DNA of 47,822 nt from Humibacillus sp. (GCA_030452985.1 JAKDLG010000020.1:1-47822), one strand, 5' to 3'; numbered from the stretch's first letter, positions 1 to 8,693 are shown. Translations and numbers: made by a program. Notes: generated by a model from the sequence alone, not told the origin.

Positions 1-1624
1 CCGGCGCCCGGGGCGGCTTCGGCCGGGCCAACCGGGGCGGGCTGCCCCCGGACAGGCTCGGCAGAGGGTGTCACGTCGAGGTCGGCCGGCGCGTCGCGGC
101 CGGCACGGGAGTTTCCGGAGCCGTTGACGATCCACTGGGCGAACTGGTCGACGGTGTCCGGGGCGTACGCGTCGGGGTTCGCGTTCGCGGCCGCGAGCCT
201 GGACCGGCCCCAGATGCAACCGCACCGGATGAGTGAGCCTGACCTGATCGAGTCGGTCACCCAGCTCGGCGCGGTGCAGCACCACCGCGAGGTCAACCTG
301 GTGCGCATCGTGACCCAGCTCGAGGCCCGCAGCGTCGCGTCGCCGGGTGGCCTGTCGAGGGTTGACTGGTTGCGCCAGGTCGACCCGACCCTGACCGCCT
401 CCGCGGCGAAGGCGGTCGTGACGTGCGCGGCGGCGTTCAACCAGCCCCGCTGGGCCGACCTACGTGATGCCGTGACCGGCGAGAGCGCCGAACCCACCCC
501 CGACAGCACGGATGGCAGCACCGACGGCACAGACTGCACCGACGGCACCGACGGCGCCGATGGGCCCGGGGGCAGCGAAGCGACCCCAGACAGCCCCGAT
601 GACGGTGGCAGCGGTAGCCGCGGTGGCCGCGAAGACCCCGGCTGACCCTCGACCCGGCCGGGTCACGGTGGGCAAGGCGGCGCAGGTCATCGACTTCCAC
701 ACCCGGTTGAAGCCCGTCGCGGACCCGGAGGACCTGCACCAGGCCGTCACCCACCTCGCCGAGCAGGCTTCCGGGTTGCGGTGGGAACAGCTCGCGAAGC
801 TCGCCCGGGAGCTGTCCGACCAGGTGAGGCCCCCGAAGGACGCCGAGGAGCACGACCAGCGGCGCCGTGAGGGGCGGGGCCTGTGGTTCACCGGCCCGAA
901 CGCGGCCGGGATGGTCGAGATGACCGGCACCCTGGACCCGGAAGGTGCCGCGATCATCAAGAGCGCTATCGACCCCCTCGCTACCCCCTGCCCCCTCACC
1001 GATGAGGCCGGGGTCAAGATCGAGGACGACCCCCGACCCAGCCATCAGCGGCGGATGGACGCCCTGCTCGACGTGGTCGGCCGGGGTGTGTCCTCCCCGG
1101 GTAAGGCCCCGTCCACGGACAGGGCCAAGATCGTGGTCACGATCGACCTCGAAACGTTGCGCGACTGGATGCGGCACGGCTGCCCACCCGACTGGGCCAC
1201 CACGAAGACGGACACTGGCCGTGGGGGCGGGTCATGCCTGTCCGGGGACGTGCTCACCGCGGCCACGGTGCGCAGGTTGGCGTGCGACGCCGCCATCATC
1301 CCCGTGGTCCTGGGCTCCGATAGTCAACCGTTGGACGTCGGGCGCCAGGACCGGCTCGTCACCCGCGCGATGCGCACCGCGCTCTGGTTGCGCGACCAGG
1401 GCTGCTCCTTCCCGGGGTGTTCGACCCCGGCGCAGTGGACCGACGCCCACCACGTGCGGCACTGGCTCCACGGGGGCACCACCTGCCTGGGCAACCTGGC
1501 GTTGTTGTGCCGCCGGCATCACGTGTACGTCCACGAGAAGAACCTCACCGCGACCATCACCGCCACCGGCGTGACCTGGCACACCTGGCAACACTGGCGC
1601 ACCAGCGCCAACGTCCGATGCTGA
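1..1624 (+). pseudogene. DUF222 / HNH endonuclease gene, frameshifted, 5' end outside window
   Basis: The reading frame is open from base 1 to a stop at 643-645 and carries a typical DUF222 helical region (about 190-470). A different frame then carries the rest: DUF222 continuation (from about 640) and a C-terminal HNH module with CSFPGC, DAHHVRHW and LCRRHH (about 1405-1540), ending at 1624. Both halves are recognisable and collinear, so this is one gene with a -1-type shift. The switch falls in a low-complexity linker (about 500-640) made of GACGGCACC-like units that reads as Asp/Gly/Thr repeats in one frame and Ala/Pro/Thr repeats in the other, so the exact point cannot be fixed. DUF222/HNH proteins are abundant in Actinobacteria, often multicopy, and mostly uncharacterised. 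A TTG at 124 is a possible start, but the frame remains open upstream. A sequencing error or repeat-length variation could also explain the shift. Confidence 0.75.
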
Positions 1625-1781
1625 CACCGGCCCACCCCCACCAGCAGACATCAGAACCTGATCACCGGCTCGCGGAACTTGCTCACCGCGCGCCACTCGA
1701 CTCGGGGCACACTGGTGACCACTAGACCGTCGGTAGTGCTCGCGCGAGTACCCAGTCGTGGTTGGGCCCCCTTGACTGCTC

Positions 1782-3767
1782 TCAGGGGCGAGGACGCGTC
1801 GTGCGCACGAAGACCTCGTCGGTGCGCCAGTCGGCGTCAGCCGTGGGCGACACCTTCGGCCCGAGCCGACGGGTGACCAGAGTCGGTCGCCCCCCGTGGC
1901 CAACGCCACCTGCCCACGGCAGCAACCCGGTGCCGGCATCCGTTGGGTCAGTCGAACCACTCAGCGCCCGGCATCCGAGCGGTGGGGCTGCCGTGAGCTC
2001 GAGCTCGTTCTGCTCGAGGGAGCGGGGGTCGAACTCGACGGTGGAGGTCACCAGCTTGAGCTGGTCGGTGAGGGTGACGGTGCCTGCGTTCCAGAGGACG
2101 TCGGAGACCTGACCGGTGAGGGCGATCGTCATCGACTCACCTGGTTCGAGGGCAACCGACCCCGTCGGCACGGCATCCGTGAAGATCCCGTAGGTCTCGG
2201 TCAGGTCGATGAGGGCGGCCCACAACGGCATCTCACTGGCGTTCCGCAGCGTCACGGTGAAAGGCGGTGGCACCCCATCGGCGTACGAGATGGTGAGCGT
2301 GCCGTCGTCGGCGAGGTGACCCGACGGGCTGGTCACGCGCAGCTCGATGGCCCCGGACGGCAGCAGGGTGACCGGGTTGACCACGGCCGCGAGTCTCAGC
2401 CACCGGGCCACGTGTTCGAGCGCCGCCACGGTGCGTTGCGCGCGCCCGTCACCGCCGACCACGGGCACGAGCGGCCGGGTGACGCCGGGACGGGTGATGA
2501 CGAACCCCTCCTCGGTGGCCTCCACTGTGAGGTCAGCGTCGGGAAGGCCGGCGCCCGGGGTGTTGGCCACCAAGGTGAGCAGGGTGGAGTCGACGGCCCG
2601 GGCGGCCTCCCGCAGCAGGGATGTATCGGCGTCGACTCCGCGTACCTCAACCTGCAGTGGTTTCAGGGGTATTCCGGTCACGACGGCCCGATAGACCGAT
2701 CCCTCGTCGAGGGGTGCAGAGACGGTCACGATCGACCGGTCGGGTAGCACGGCGGTCACCGTCGCAGTCGCGAGCGGTGTGCCGGTCGTCGTCGCCGTGA
2801 GCGGGTACACGGCGAGCTCGGTGGAGTCGGCGCCGATCGGCTCAGGTACGCCGTGCACCGCGCCGTAGTCGATGCTCCAGCCGTCAGGTAGGTGGCTCAG
2901 GGTCAGCTGCCGTGGCGTCGTGGGGATGGCGCCTCCGAGGAAGGGGCGGTCGAGCTCGGTGGCATCGGCCGACTCGAGCTGCGGGTGCTGCTGCCCGGCT
3001 CGGCGCAGCACGCCCGCCGTGACCGAGCGCAGCACCTCACGGTAGGTGATCCCCCCGTCGCCATCGCGCAGGGTGGTCTCGAGCGCGGCCGACATGGCTC
3101 CGCGATGGGAGCCCAGAACCGTGATCTCCTTGGCCAGCTCGTCGGCACGGCAGGCGGCGAGCAAGACGTGCCGACCGACGGCCGTGACGCCGACTGCCGA
3201 CAGCGCGCGTGTGGTCTCGCTGTCTCCGTCAGCGCTGCCCTGGAGGAAAGTGCCTGCGGGACGGGGCCGCTCGTCTTCGGGCGCAGCTCGCACCGTCTCG
3301 TCGAGGTCACGGGTGCCGGTGCCCGAGTGACAGCAGTCGAGTACGACGAGCAGGTGGCAGCCGGATGCCGCCACCTCCGCCACGAGGGCAGCGAGCTCCT
3401 TGTCGGCGATGTCCCAGCTGCCCGGCCGGCGGCTGTCGACGCAGACGATCGTCTCGTTGCGGTGGTCGGGTTCGCCTCCCCACAGCTCGGGCGGGCACAC
3501 CTGCTGTGAGCCGTGCCCGCTGTAGTAGAAGACCGCGACGTCGTCGGCCTTCGCCTGCCCCAGCTGGGTGCGGAAGGCGTCGGTGACCGCGGCGCGAGTC
3601 GCCTGCGCGTCGGTCAGCATCAGCGTCGAGACGTTGTCGTCGCCCACGCGGCTGCGCAGCATGGTCTGGGCTGCGGTGACGTCGCCCACGCAGCCGCACA
3701 GGGCAGGCACCGGAGCCGAGTAGGCGTCGATGCCGACGAGCAGGGCGTAAAGGTGAGGGGTGCCCAT
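1782..3767 (-). CDS. caspase-family (peptidase C14 / metacaspase-like) protein
   Basis: The protein has 661 residues. Its N-terminal third is a caspase-like p20 domain: LLVGIDAY near residue 10, the catalytic His in YYSGHGSQ (His85) and the catalytic Cys in LDCCHSG (Cys146). Both dyad residues are intact, so it should be an active cysteine peptidase, probably Arg/Lys-specific by analogy with metacaspases. The middle is beta-rich without a match I can name. Residues about 500-620 resemble the beta-sandwich found at the C-terminus of other bacterial caspase-family proteins (DUF4384-like). No signal peptide or membrane helix is visible, so it is probably cytoplasmic. It starts 12 bp after the stop of the CHAT gene, so the two are almost certainly co-transcribed. 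A role as executor or target of the CHAT protein is inference. Confidence 0.88.
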   Translation of the reverse strand: MGTPHLYALLVGIDAYSAPVPALCGCVGDVTAAQTMLRSRVGDDNVSTLMLTDAQATRAAVTDAFRTQLGQAKADDVAVFYYSGHGSQQVCPPELWGGEPDHRNETIVCVDSRRPGSWDIADKELAALVAEVAASGCHLLVVLDCCHSGTGTRDLDETVRAAPEDERPRPAGTFLQGSADGDSETTRALSAVGVTAVGRHVLLAACRADELAKEITVLGSHRGAMSAALETTLRDGDGGITYREVLRSVTAGVLRRAGQQHPQLESADATELDRPFLGGAIPTTPRQLTLSHLPDGWSIDYGAVHGVPEPIGADSTELAVYPLTATTTGTPLATATVTAVLPDRSIVTVSAPLDEGSVYRAVVTGIPLKPLQVEVRGVDADTSLLREAARAVDSTLLTLVANTPGAGLPDADLTVEATEEGFVITRPGVTRPLVPVVGGDGRAQRTVAALEHVARWLRLAAVVNPVTLLPSGAIELRVTSPSGHLADDGTLTISYADGVPPPFTVTLRNASEMPLWAALIDLTETYGIFTDAVPTGSVALEPGESMTIALTGQVSDVLWNAGTVTLTDQLKLVTSTVEFDPRSLEQNELELTAAPPLGCRALSGSTDPTDAGTGLLPWAGGVGHGGRPTLVTRRLGPKVSPTADADWRTDEVFVRTTRPRP

Positions 3768-3779
3768 CGCGGATGCCGT

Positions 3780-6074
3780 TCAGCTCGCCGTGTCGCCGAG
3801 CACGAGTCGCTGCCACGTGGCCGGGAAGCCCTGGTTCGCGCCCGTGCGCCGGGCGTTGCTGCTGATCATCGTGCGCAGCCCCCAGCCACCGGTGGGGGAG
3901 GCATCGCTCACGTTGAGGTTGGTCGCAATCACAGTGCCCCGTTCGGGTGCTTTGGTGAGGCCGAGGGCGCCCCATGGGATGCGCGCCTCCAGCTCGTAGC
4001 CAGTGGACGTGACGGCCCTGACCGCGGTGACGTCGGTGCGGCGGCCACCCGGAGGGAAGGTGCGCTTCGCAGCCGGGTTGGTCGACGCCTCCACGCCGGA
4101 AGAGGTGAGCCCGAGCATCAGGTGCACGTCCTGCCCGGTGCGGGGCCGGGCCGCCGACGAGAGCCCCCGGTTGTCGGGGCCGAACTCGAACGAGACACCG
4201 TCGCCGCGCCACCACTGGTCGGGGCGGGCCGTGTCGACAGCGCGCAGGTTCGCGTCGGTGACGCGAACGTGCACGAAGAGGGCATCGGCGTTCCACTGAC
4301 CCTGCCACGTGGCTCGGAAGGGTTTGGTCGGGCGCGCCCCCGCCACGACCTTGTCGACGGAGATGCCGGCACCGGCACCGGCCCAGTCGTCGAAGCTGCC
4401 GTCGATGGTGGGTTCGGTCGTGGCGCACCCGAACGTGAATGAGGCCTGCGTGTTGCTCGCCGGCTTCTCGCCGAGGCCGCAGCGCGCCATGACTCCCAGC
4501 CCGTTCGCCCACCACCAGGAGCCACCAGCCCACAGCAGGAAGAGCACGAGCAGACTCCCGAGAGGGCGGGCCCAGGAGCGGCGGCGCCGAGTCGCGCGCG
4601 GTGGCCGAGAGGCGAGCGGCGGCCGAGACGGTGCCGGGGCCGGCCTCGGCACGGGTGCGGCATCCGGAGTCACAGGTGGTTGCTCGGGCGTCGATGCCTT
4701 GGCAGGTTCCGGCGCCGGCGCCGGTTCCGGTTCCGGTGCCGGCGCGCGCGTCGGCGTTTCGGCCGGGGCTGGGGCCGGGGGCCCGCCCTGGGGGCCAGGA
4801 CGCACCCGTTCGATCAGGGCCGTGACGTCTTGGTAGTCGGGCCGCTCGGCGGCGAGCTGCTCGAGCATCGGGAGGGCGGTCTCGGGGGCTTGCGCGTTCA
4901 GGGCGCCCTGGGCCGCGTCGTAGAGCGACTCCCACCGGGTCTCGCGGGCCGGTTCCGCGACGTCGGCCGCGGTCGGGAAGGTGAACGGCTGGTCGGAGCC
5001 CGACCGCAGCAGCACCGCGGTGCCCCACTCGGCGGCTTCGTCGGACAGCGCCATCGCCTTGCGCACCTCGCAGATCGCGGCGTCGATGCCCAGGCCTCGC
5101 GTGAGGTACCAGTAGAACTCGTGGCTGAAGACGAGCGCGGCCCGGTCGGAGATCTCCGTCTGCATGGCGACGACAGCGGGCAGACCCTGGCGCACCAGGG
5201 TCTGCCCGACCCCCGAGAACGCGTTGTTGCTCGAGGTGCGGGCGCCCTCGCACGCGTTGAGCACGGCGAGCTGCATCCCCTGCGCGTCATGCAACAAAGT
5301 GCCCAGCTGGGCGCCGCTGACGCGGTCGACCGTGCCCTGCGCGGTCTCAAGCGCCAGCACCCCCTCCTGCGCCTTCTCGTCGAAACCTCCATGACCGATG
5401 AAGTGGAAGACGTTGTACTCGTCGATGAGGGCCTTCTGCAGGGCGCCGAGGGTTGCGGGCCCTTCCATCACGACGACCTCGAGCATTCCGGCCCTGGCCA
5501 GGTCGCCGGTCGTGGCGACGAGCAGCTGTCGCTCGCGTTCGACCGCGAGCGACGGCAGGTCGGTGGGGCGCGCGATCATCACGAGCACCTTCAGGGGTAG
5601 CGGCACCGCCAGCTCGCTCGGCGGCTCGACGGAGTCGAGCAGCCGAACGACGGGGGTATCGCGAGAGAGGGTGAGGAAGCGGTCGAGGGGAGTGTCGTAC
5701 ACGTACTCCCACGGCACAGAGTCCAGCTCGGGAACGGCATCCAGCCGCAACCGGATTCGCAGAGCCTTCCCCTGGCTGTTCGCCGCTGCGAGGCTGCTGC
5801 GCAGGCTCGTGGCGACCCCGCCCGAGAAGAGGGCGTCGCCGAGTCGCCGGCCGTAGTCCTTGACGTCGGCCACTCTCGCCACGGCGGGAACCAGACGCCG
5901 TGAGGCAACCCGGGGCGGTCCGACCGCGATCATGAACTGCGCCAGGTCGGTCGCCGCGAACGGCAACGTGAAGGGCTCCGACGCCAACGCCGCCGGGGCG
6001 CGCAGCACCTGAGCGGTGTATCCCTGCGGGGAGGGAACGATGGCGACGTCGAAGTCGAGATATTCACGGCTCAT
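3780..6074 (-). CDS. CHAT-domain protease with transmembrane helix and external CBM9-like domain
   Basis: The protein has 764 residues. The start at 6074 is chosen because AAAGGAGGG lies just upstream; an in-frame ATG 12 codons earlier lacks this. Order of parts: N-terminal beta region (1-155); CHAT caspase-like domain (about 158-365) with HFIGHGG (His228) and LNACEGA (Cys275), both catalytic residues present; a short TPR-like helical stretch (about 377-425); a Pro/Ala/Glu-rich linker (about 428-490); RRRR then a hydrophobic helix (about 505-523); and a C-terminal domain (about 550-758) with IDGSFDDWAG and WGALGL, typical of CBM9-like/DOMON sugar-binding folds. The positive charges before the helix predict protease inside and binding domain outside. 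It is first in a two-gene unit with the caspase. CHAT proteins elsewhere act in gasdermin- and Craspase-type defence; the trigger here is unknown. Confidence 0.88.
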   Translation of the reverse strand: MSREYLDFDVAIVPSPQGYTAQVLRAPAALASEPFTLPFAATDLAQFMIAVGPPRVASRRLVPAVARVADVKDYGRRLGDALFSGGVATSLRSSLAAANSQGKALRIRLRLDAVPELDSVPWEYVYDTPLDRFLTLSRDTPVVRLLDSVEPPSELAVPLPLKVLVMIARPTDLPSLAVERERQLLVATTGDLARAGMLEVVVMEGPATLGALQKALIDEYNVFHFIGHGGFDEKAQEGVLALETAQGTVDRVSGAQLGTLLHDAQGMQLAVLNACEGARTSSNNAFSGVGQTLVRQGLPAVVAMQTEISDRAALVFSHEFYWYLTRGLGIDAAICEVRKAMALSDEAAEWGTAVLLRSGSDQPFTFPTAADVAEPARETRWESLYDAAQGALNAQAPETALPMLEQLAAERPDYQDVTALIERVRPGPQGGPPAPAPAETPTRAPAPEPEPAPAPEPAKASTPEQPPVTPDAAPVPRPAPAPSRPPLASRPPRATRRRRSWARPLGSLLVLFLLWAGGSWWWANGLGVMARCGLGEKPASNTQASFTFGCATTEPTIDGSFDDWAGAGAGISVDKVVAGARPTKPFRATWQGQWNADALFVHVRVTDANLRAVDTARPDQWWRGDGVSFEFGPDNRGLSSAARPRTGQDVHLMLGLTSSGVEASTNPAAKRTFPPGGRRTDVTAVRAVTSTGYELEARIPWGALGLTKAPERGTVIATNLNVSDASPTGGWGLRTMISSNARRTGANQGFPATWQRLVLGDTAS

Positions 6075-6238
6075 GGCAAGGCCCTCCTTTCGGGCATCGC
6101 ACTGCATCAAGACTACGGATCAGAGGGCGCAATGGCGCGCGAAATACCTCAGGTCGGTCGCCATCGGGCAAAAGTTGTCGTTCTGTACGGTGCCCGAGGC
6201 GGCCCGTCCGCCGGCACCGGCCGCGTCCAACCAACGTC

Positions 6239-6361
6239 ACCGAGCCGGTGCCTACGGTCGTCTTCGTCGTGGCGGCCGTGCTCTCGATGGTCAGCGGGGG
6301 TCAGGCGTCCCGAACGATCCCGATCAGCACCGCCTACGCGGTCACCGGGCTCAAGGTCGAG
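6239..6361 (+). pseudogene. remnant of an SMR-family (EmrE/SugE-like) efflux gene
   Basis: A short plus-strand stretch reads TEPVPTVVFVVAAVLSMV followed by SRTIPISTAYAV. This matches the end of helix 1, helix 2 and the Ala-Tyr-Ala-Val start of helix 3 in small multidrug resistance proteins, where LRTIPxGTAYAVW is a hallmark. The helix 1 glutamate region is missing upstream, the segment between the two motifs is altered, and the similarity stops after TGLKV, where the frame runs into the 3' end of the convergent DMT gene. About 40 of roughly 105 residues survive. It is probably a decayed gene; chance similarity cannot be excluded because the segment is short. Confidence 0.45.
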
Positions 6362-7259
6362 GGGTCGTCGCCGTCACGTCGACGTCGCCGGGGCGTAGGC
6401 CATCCTGCGCGGGTGGGCGCGCGACCTCGTGGCCTGAGGCCGGTTCGCTGCGACTGGCGAGCACGATGCAACCGCCGAGTGTGAGCGCGAAGGCCAGCCC
6501 GGCAAGTGGCCAGCGACCGGCCAGCACCCGGTCACCGAGCAGGACCAGGCCGATCGCAGCGGGCACCACGGTCTCGGTGACGAAGGTGATCGCCGCCACC
6601 GTGGTGACCCGAGCCCGGGCCAGGGCCAGGCCGTAGGCCACCGTGGCCAGCGCGGCGTGGGCGATGAGCGCCCAGGCCAGCGCGTCGAAGCCAAGATGCC
6701 ACCACGGCATCGGCACCTCGATGAGGCGGGCGCTCACCCCGACCCCCCCGAAGCCGAGGCCGGCCGCGAGGCTCAGTACCACGGCGCCCCGCTGCCGGTC
6801 GTGGTCGCCGGCTCCCACCACGAGCAGCGCGGCCACGACGGCCGCAGCCACCAGCGCGGCGACAGAGAAGCCGTTCCCCGGCCGGGCCGCCGGCCCCGGT
6901 TCGGCCACGACGGCCAGGGCGATGAGACCGACCGCGACGGCTCCGAGCGCAGCGATCTCGGCTCGACGCAGGTGCAGGTGCAGCACCACCACCGAGAGCA
7001 CCGCGGTGACGGCGACCGACGAGGCCACGGCCGACTCGACGAGGAAGAGCGGCAGGGTGCGCAGGGCCAGCACCGAGGCGATGAAGCCGATGCCGTCGAG
7101 ACCGAGCCCAGCGGCATACGGCATCGCGGCGGCGACACGGGCCCGAGCCGCGACACCCGGGGGGAGGGAGGTCAGCCGCCCGGCACCGATCGCTTGGAGC
7201 ACGGTGCCCGCGCCGTAGGCGAGGGCCGCGACCAGTGCGCCGACCAGTCCGAGGGTCAC
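6351..7259 (-). CDS. DMT-superfamily (EamA-like) membrane transporter
   Basis: This is a 302-residue, very hydrophobic protein with about 9-10 predicted membrane helices in two halves. It has the small-residue-rich segments and the short charged loop (LHLRRAE) between helices that are usual for drug/metabolite transporters. The N-terminus (LVGALVAALAYGAGTVLQ) resembles actinobacterial DMT proteins of unknown substrate. The C-terminal tail of about 30 residues is hydrophilic and lies outside the core. No Shine-Dalgarno sequence is obvious; the GC-rich upstream region is shared with the thioesterase gene 75 bp away on the same strand. The substrate is not predictable. Confidence 0.75.
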   Translation of the reverse strand: MTLGLVGALVAALAYGAGTVLQAIGAGRLTSLPPGVAARARVAAAMPYAAGLGLDGIGFIASVLALRTLPLFLVESAVASSVAVTAVLSVVVLHLHLRRAEIAALGAVAVGLIALAVVAEPGPAARPGNGFSVAALVAAAVVAALLVVGAGDHDRQRGAVVLSLAAGLGFGGVGVSARLIEVPMPWWHLGFDALAWALIAHAALATVAYGLALARARVTTVAAITFVTETVVPAAIGLVLLGDRVLAGRWPLAGLAFALTLGGCIVLASRSEPASGHEVARPPAQDGLRPGDVDVTATTPRP

Positions 7260-7334
7260 GAACCGAGCGTGTCAGCCGATTCTGGGAGTCCGCTGGGAGC
7301 GCTCGTCACGCCCGGTTGACGGGCGCGGACACGG

Positions 7335-7700
7335 CTAGTGGCACTTGCTCATGAAGCGATCGGGGTCGACGACCGCACGGTGCACCTCACCCGTGGCAAT
7401 CTCTTCGCCGTCGGCGTCCTTGACGATGACGTGGCACACGAGGCGGCGACCGTCGTTGATCGGTTCGGCGCAGTGCACCGTGATCTCGGCCCCGACAGGG
7501 CTGCCCTTGACGTGATCGATCGTGATCTTGGTGCCGACCGTGGTGTGGTCGGGGTCGATGCTCTGCGCGCACACTTGAAAGGCGGCGACCTCGCACCACA
7601 GGACGAGGCGGGGAGTGGCGAGCACCTCGAGATTTCCACTGCCGACGGCGGCGGCAGTGGCGTCGGCGGTCACGGTGTGCTGGAACTTGCGCATCGGCAT
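7335..7700 (-). CDS. hotdog-fold thioesterase, FlK (fluoroacetyl-CoA thioesterase)-like
   Basis: The protein is 121 residues if it begins at the ATG ending at 7700 (an alternative ATG is two codons further in). The sequence lines up with FlK-type hotdog thioesterases: ATPRL supplies the catalytic Thr (Thr29), CEVAA the Glu (Glu37) and IDHVKGSPVG the His (His63), and TTVGT and the DGRRL turn are also conserved. FlK hydrolyses fluoroacetyl-CoA; most chromosomal homologues probably act on other short acyl-CoAs. It is likely cytoplasmic. No clear ribosome binding site was seen, so the exact start is uncertain. The gene stands alone between the DMT transporter and a tandem repeat. Confidence 0.78.
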   Translation of the reverse strand: MPMRKFQHTVTADATAAAVGSGNLEVLATPRLVLWCEVAAFQVCAQSIDPDHTTVGTKITIDHVKGSPVGAEITVHCAEPINDGRRLVCHVIVKDADGEEIATGEVHRAVVDPDRFMSKCH

Positions 7701-7773
7701 TGATGGAGTGTGACAGAGAACGCCCGAACCGCCGATTCGGTCCCAGCCCCCGGGCCCCTGCCCCGGACAGCCC

Positions 7774-7839
7774 GGAGCCCTCGTGTCACCGCGCCGGAGC
7801 CCTCGTGTCACCGCGCCGGAGCCCGCGTGTCACCGCCCC
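7774..7839. repeat. three tandem copies of a 22-bp unit
   Basis: Three head-to-tail copies (7774-7795, 7796-7817, 7818-7839) of a unit beginning GGAGCCC and containing CGTGTCACCG. The first two are identical; the third differs at a few positions. They lie between the divergent thioesterase and lysoplasmalogenase genes, about 20 bp before the likely promoter of the latter. Confidence 0.9.
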
Positions 7840-7870
7840 GGCTACCCGTCTCGCCTGAGACGCTGGGCCG

Positions 7871-8518
7871 GTGAGCACGCACCTCTGGGTCCTGTCGATG
7901 GCGCTCGGGGTGGCCATGCTGCTCAACTGGAGCGCGGTGCTGCGGTCCGACGTCGCGGTCGAGCGCATCACGAAACCGACGATCATGCTGCTCATGATCG
8001 GGCTGGCCTGGTCGCTCGACGGCGAGGATCGGGTCGACGGTGCGCCGTCGCTGCAGGTGCTGTTCGTCGCGCTCGGGCTCAGCCTCGTCGGCGACGTGCT
8101 GCTGCTCCACGCGACCCGCGGCCGCTTCCTCGCCGGGTTGGTAGCGTTCCTCGCCGCCCATGTGGCGTACATCTGGGCGATCCTCGAGACGCCGGGCCGC
8201 GCGGGGTTCCCTTGGTGGGTGATCCCGCTCGTGCCGGCGCTGCTCATCGTGCACGCGCGGTTCGGCCGCGCCATCGTGGTCGGGGCCGGTCGCCAGCGGC
8301 TCCCCGTACTGCTCTACGAGCTCGCGCTCTTCGCGCTCGTGCTGACGGCGGGCTGGAAGGGTGACTGGCTTGTCGTTGCCGGCGCGGCGCTCTTCCTGGT
8401 GTCCGACACGATCCTCGGGCATGACCGGTTCGTGCTCGAACGACGGTCCGCGCCGATCGAGACGATCGTCACCTACCACCTCGCGCAGGTGCTGCTCGTG
8501 GTCGGGCTGCTGCGCTAA
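7871..8518 (+). CDS. lysoplasmalogenase (YhhN/TMEM86 family)
   Basis: The product is a 215-residue membrane protein with about 7-8 helices. It has the family hallmarks [11 protein letters not shown] (about residues 73-83), [15 protein letters not shown] and [13 protein letters not shown]. YhhN/TMEM86 proteins cleave the vinyl-ether bond of lysoplasmalogens; in bacteria the real substrate is often uncertain. GTG is the start. There is no ribosome binding site, but GACGCT (7859-7864) sits six bases before the GTG, the same layout as several other genes here, so a leaderless transcript is likely. It ends ten bases before the leuS leader peptide. Confidence 0.85.
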   Translation: MSTHLWVLSMALGVAMLLNWSAVLRSDVAVERITKPTIMLLMIGLAWSLDGEDRVDGAPSLQVLFVALGLSLVGDVLLLHATRGRFLAGLVAFLAAHVAYIWAILETPGRAGFPWWVIPLVPALLIVHARFGRAIVVGAGRQRLPVLLYELALFALVLTAGWKGDWLVVAGAALFLVSDTILGHDRFVLERRSAPIETIVTYHLAQVLLVVGLLR

Positions 8519-8527
8519 CCTTGGCGC

Positions 8528-8563
8528 ATGGCTGGTCGGTTGCTCCTTCTCCAGCCGCGTTGA
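8528..8563 (+). CDS. leucine-rich leader peptide of leuS
   Basis: An 11-codon open frame encodes [11 protein letters not shown] followed by TGA. It has four successive Leu codons (TTG CTC CTT CTC), an extreme composition for such a short frame, placed just before an inverted repeat and an intrinsic terminator that precede leuS. This is the classic arrangement for ribosome-mediated attenuation, in which ribosomes stall at Leu codons when charged tRNA-Leu is scarce. No Shine-Dalgarno sequence is evident, so the leader may be translated from a leaderless mRNA. Confidence 0.75.
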   Translation: MAGRLLLLQPR

Positions 8564-8634
8564 CCAAAGCCGGAGGTCGCACGATCTCTGCGCACCAACG
8601 CGGCCACCCCTCCCTGCGCGAGGGGTTTTCGTTT
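8555..8634 (+). promoter_or_regulatory. leuS attenuator region with alternative RNA pairings
   Basis: CCGCGTTG (8555-8562, overlapping the end of the leader frame) is perfectly complementary to CAACGCGG (8596-8603). GGAGG (8572-8576) can pair with CCTCC (8609-8613), which is one arm of the terminator, so a competing antiterminator is possible. No T-box consensus was found. The regulatory mechanism is inferred from the leader peptide plus these pairings. Confidence 0.65.
8606..8634 (+). terminator. intrinsic terminator / attenuator upstream of leuS
   Basis: CCCCTC (8607-8612) pairs with GAGGGG (8620-8625) around a 7-base loop, extended by an A-T pair and followed by TTTTCGTTT. It lies 60 bp before the leuS start, so it can only act as a conditional terminator. 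Confidence 0.7.
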
Positions 8635-8693
8635 GCCGCCCGGGCTCCCCGGCACCAGGGACCGCGCCATCGCTACGTGACGAGAGAGTGGAC

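Noticed and set aside
3307..5253. Long open frame overlapping the CHAT and caspase genes in another frame
   Set aside because: Low-complexity Arg/Gly/Ala sequence; both catalytic dyads are in the annotated frames.
7774..7839. CRISPR-like array
   Set aside because: Units are directly adjacent with no spacers and only three copies; no cas genes.
8519..8693. T-box riboswitch before leuS
   Set aside because: No T-box consensus (GGTGGNACCGCG-type) is present; the leader peptide explains the terminator better.
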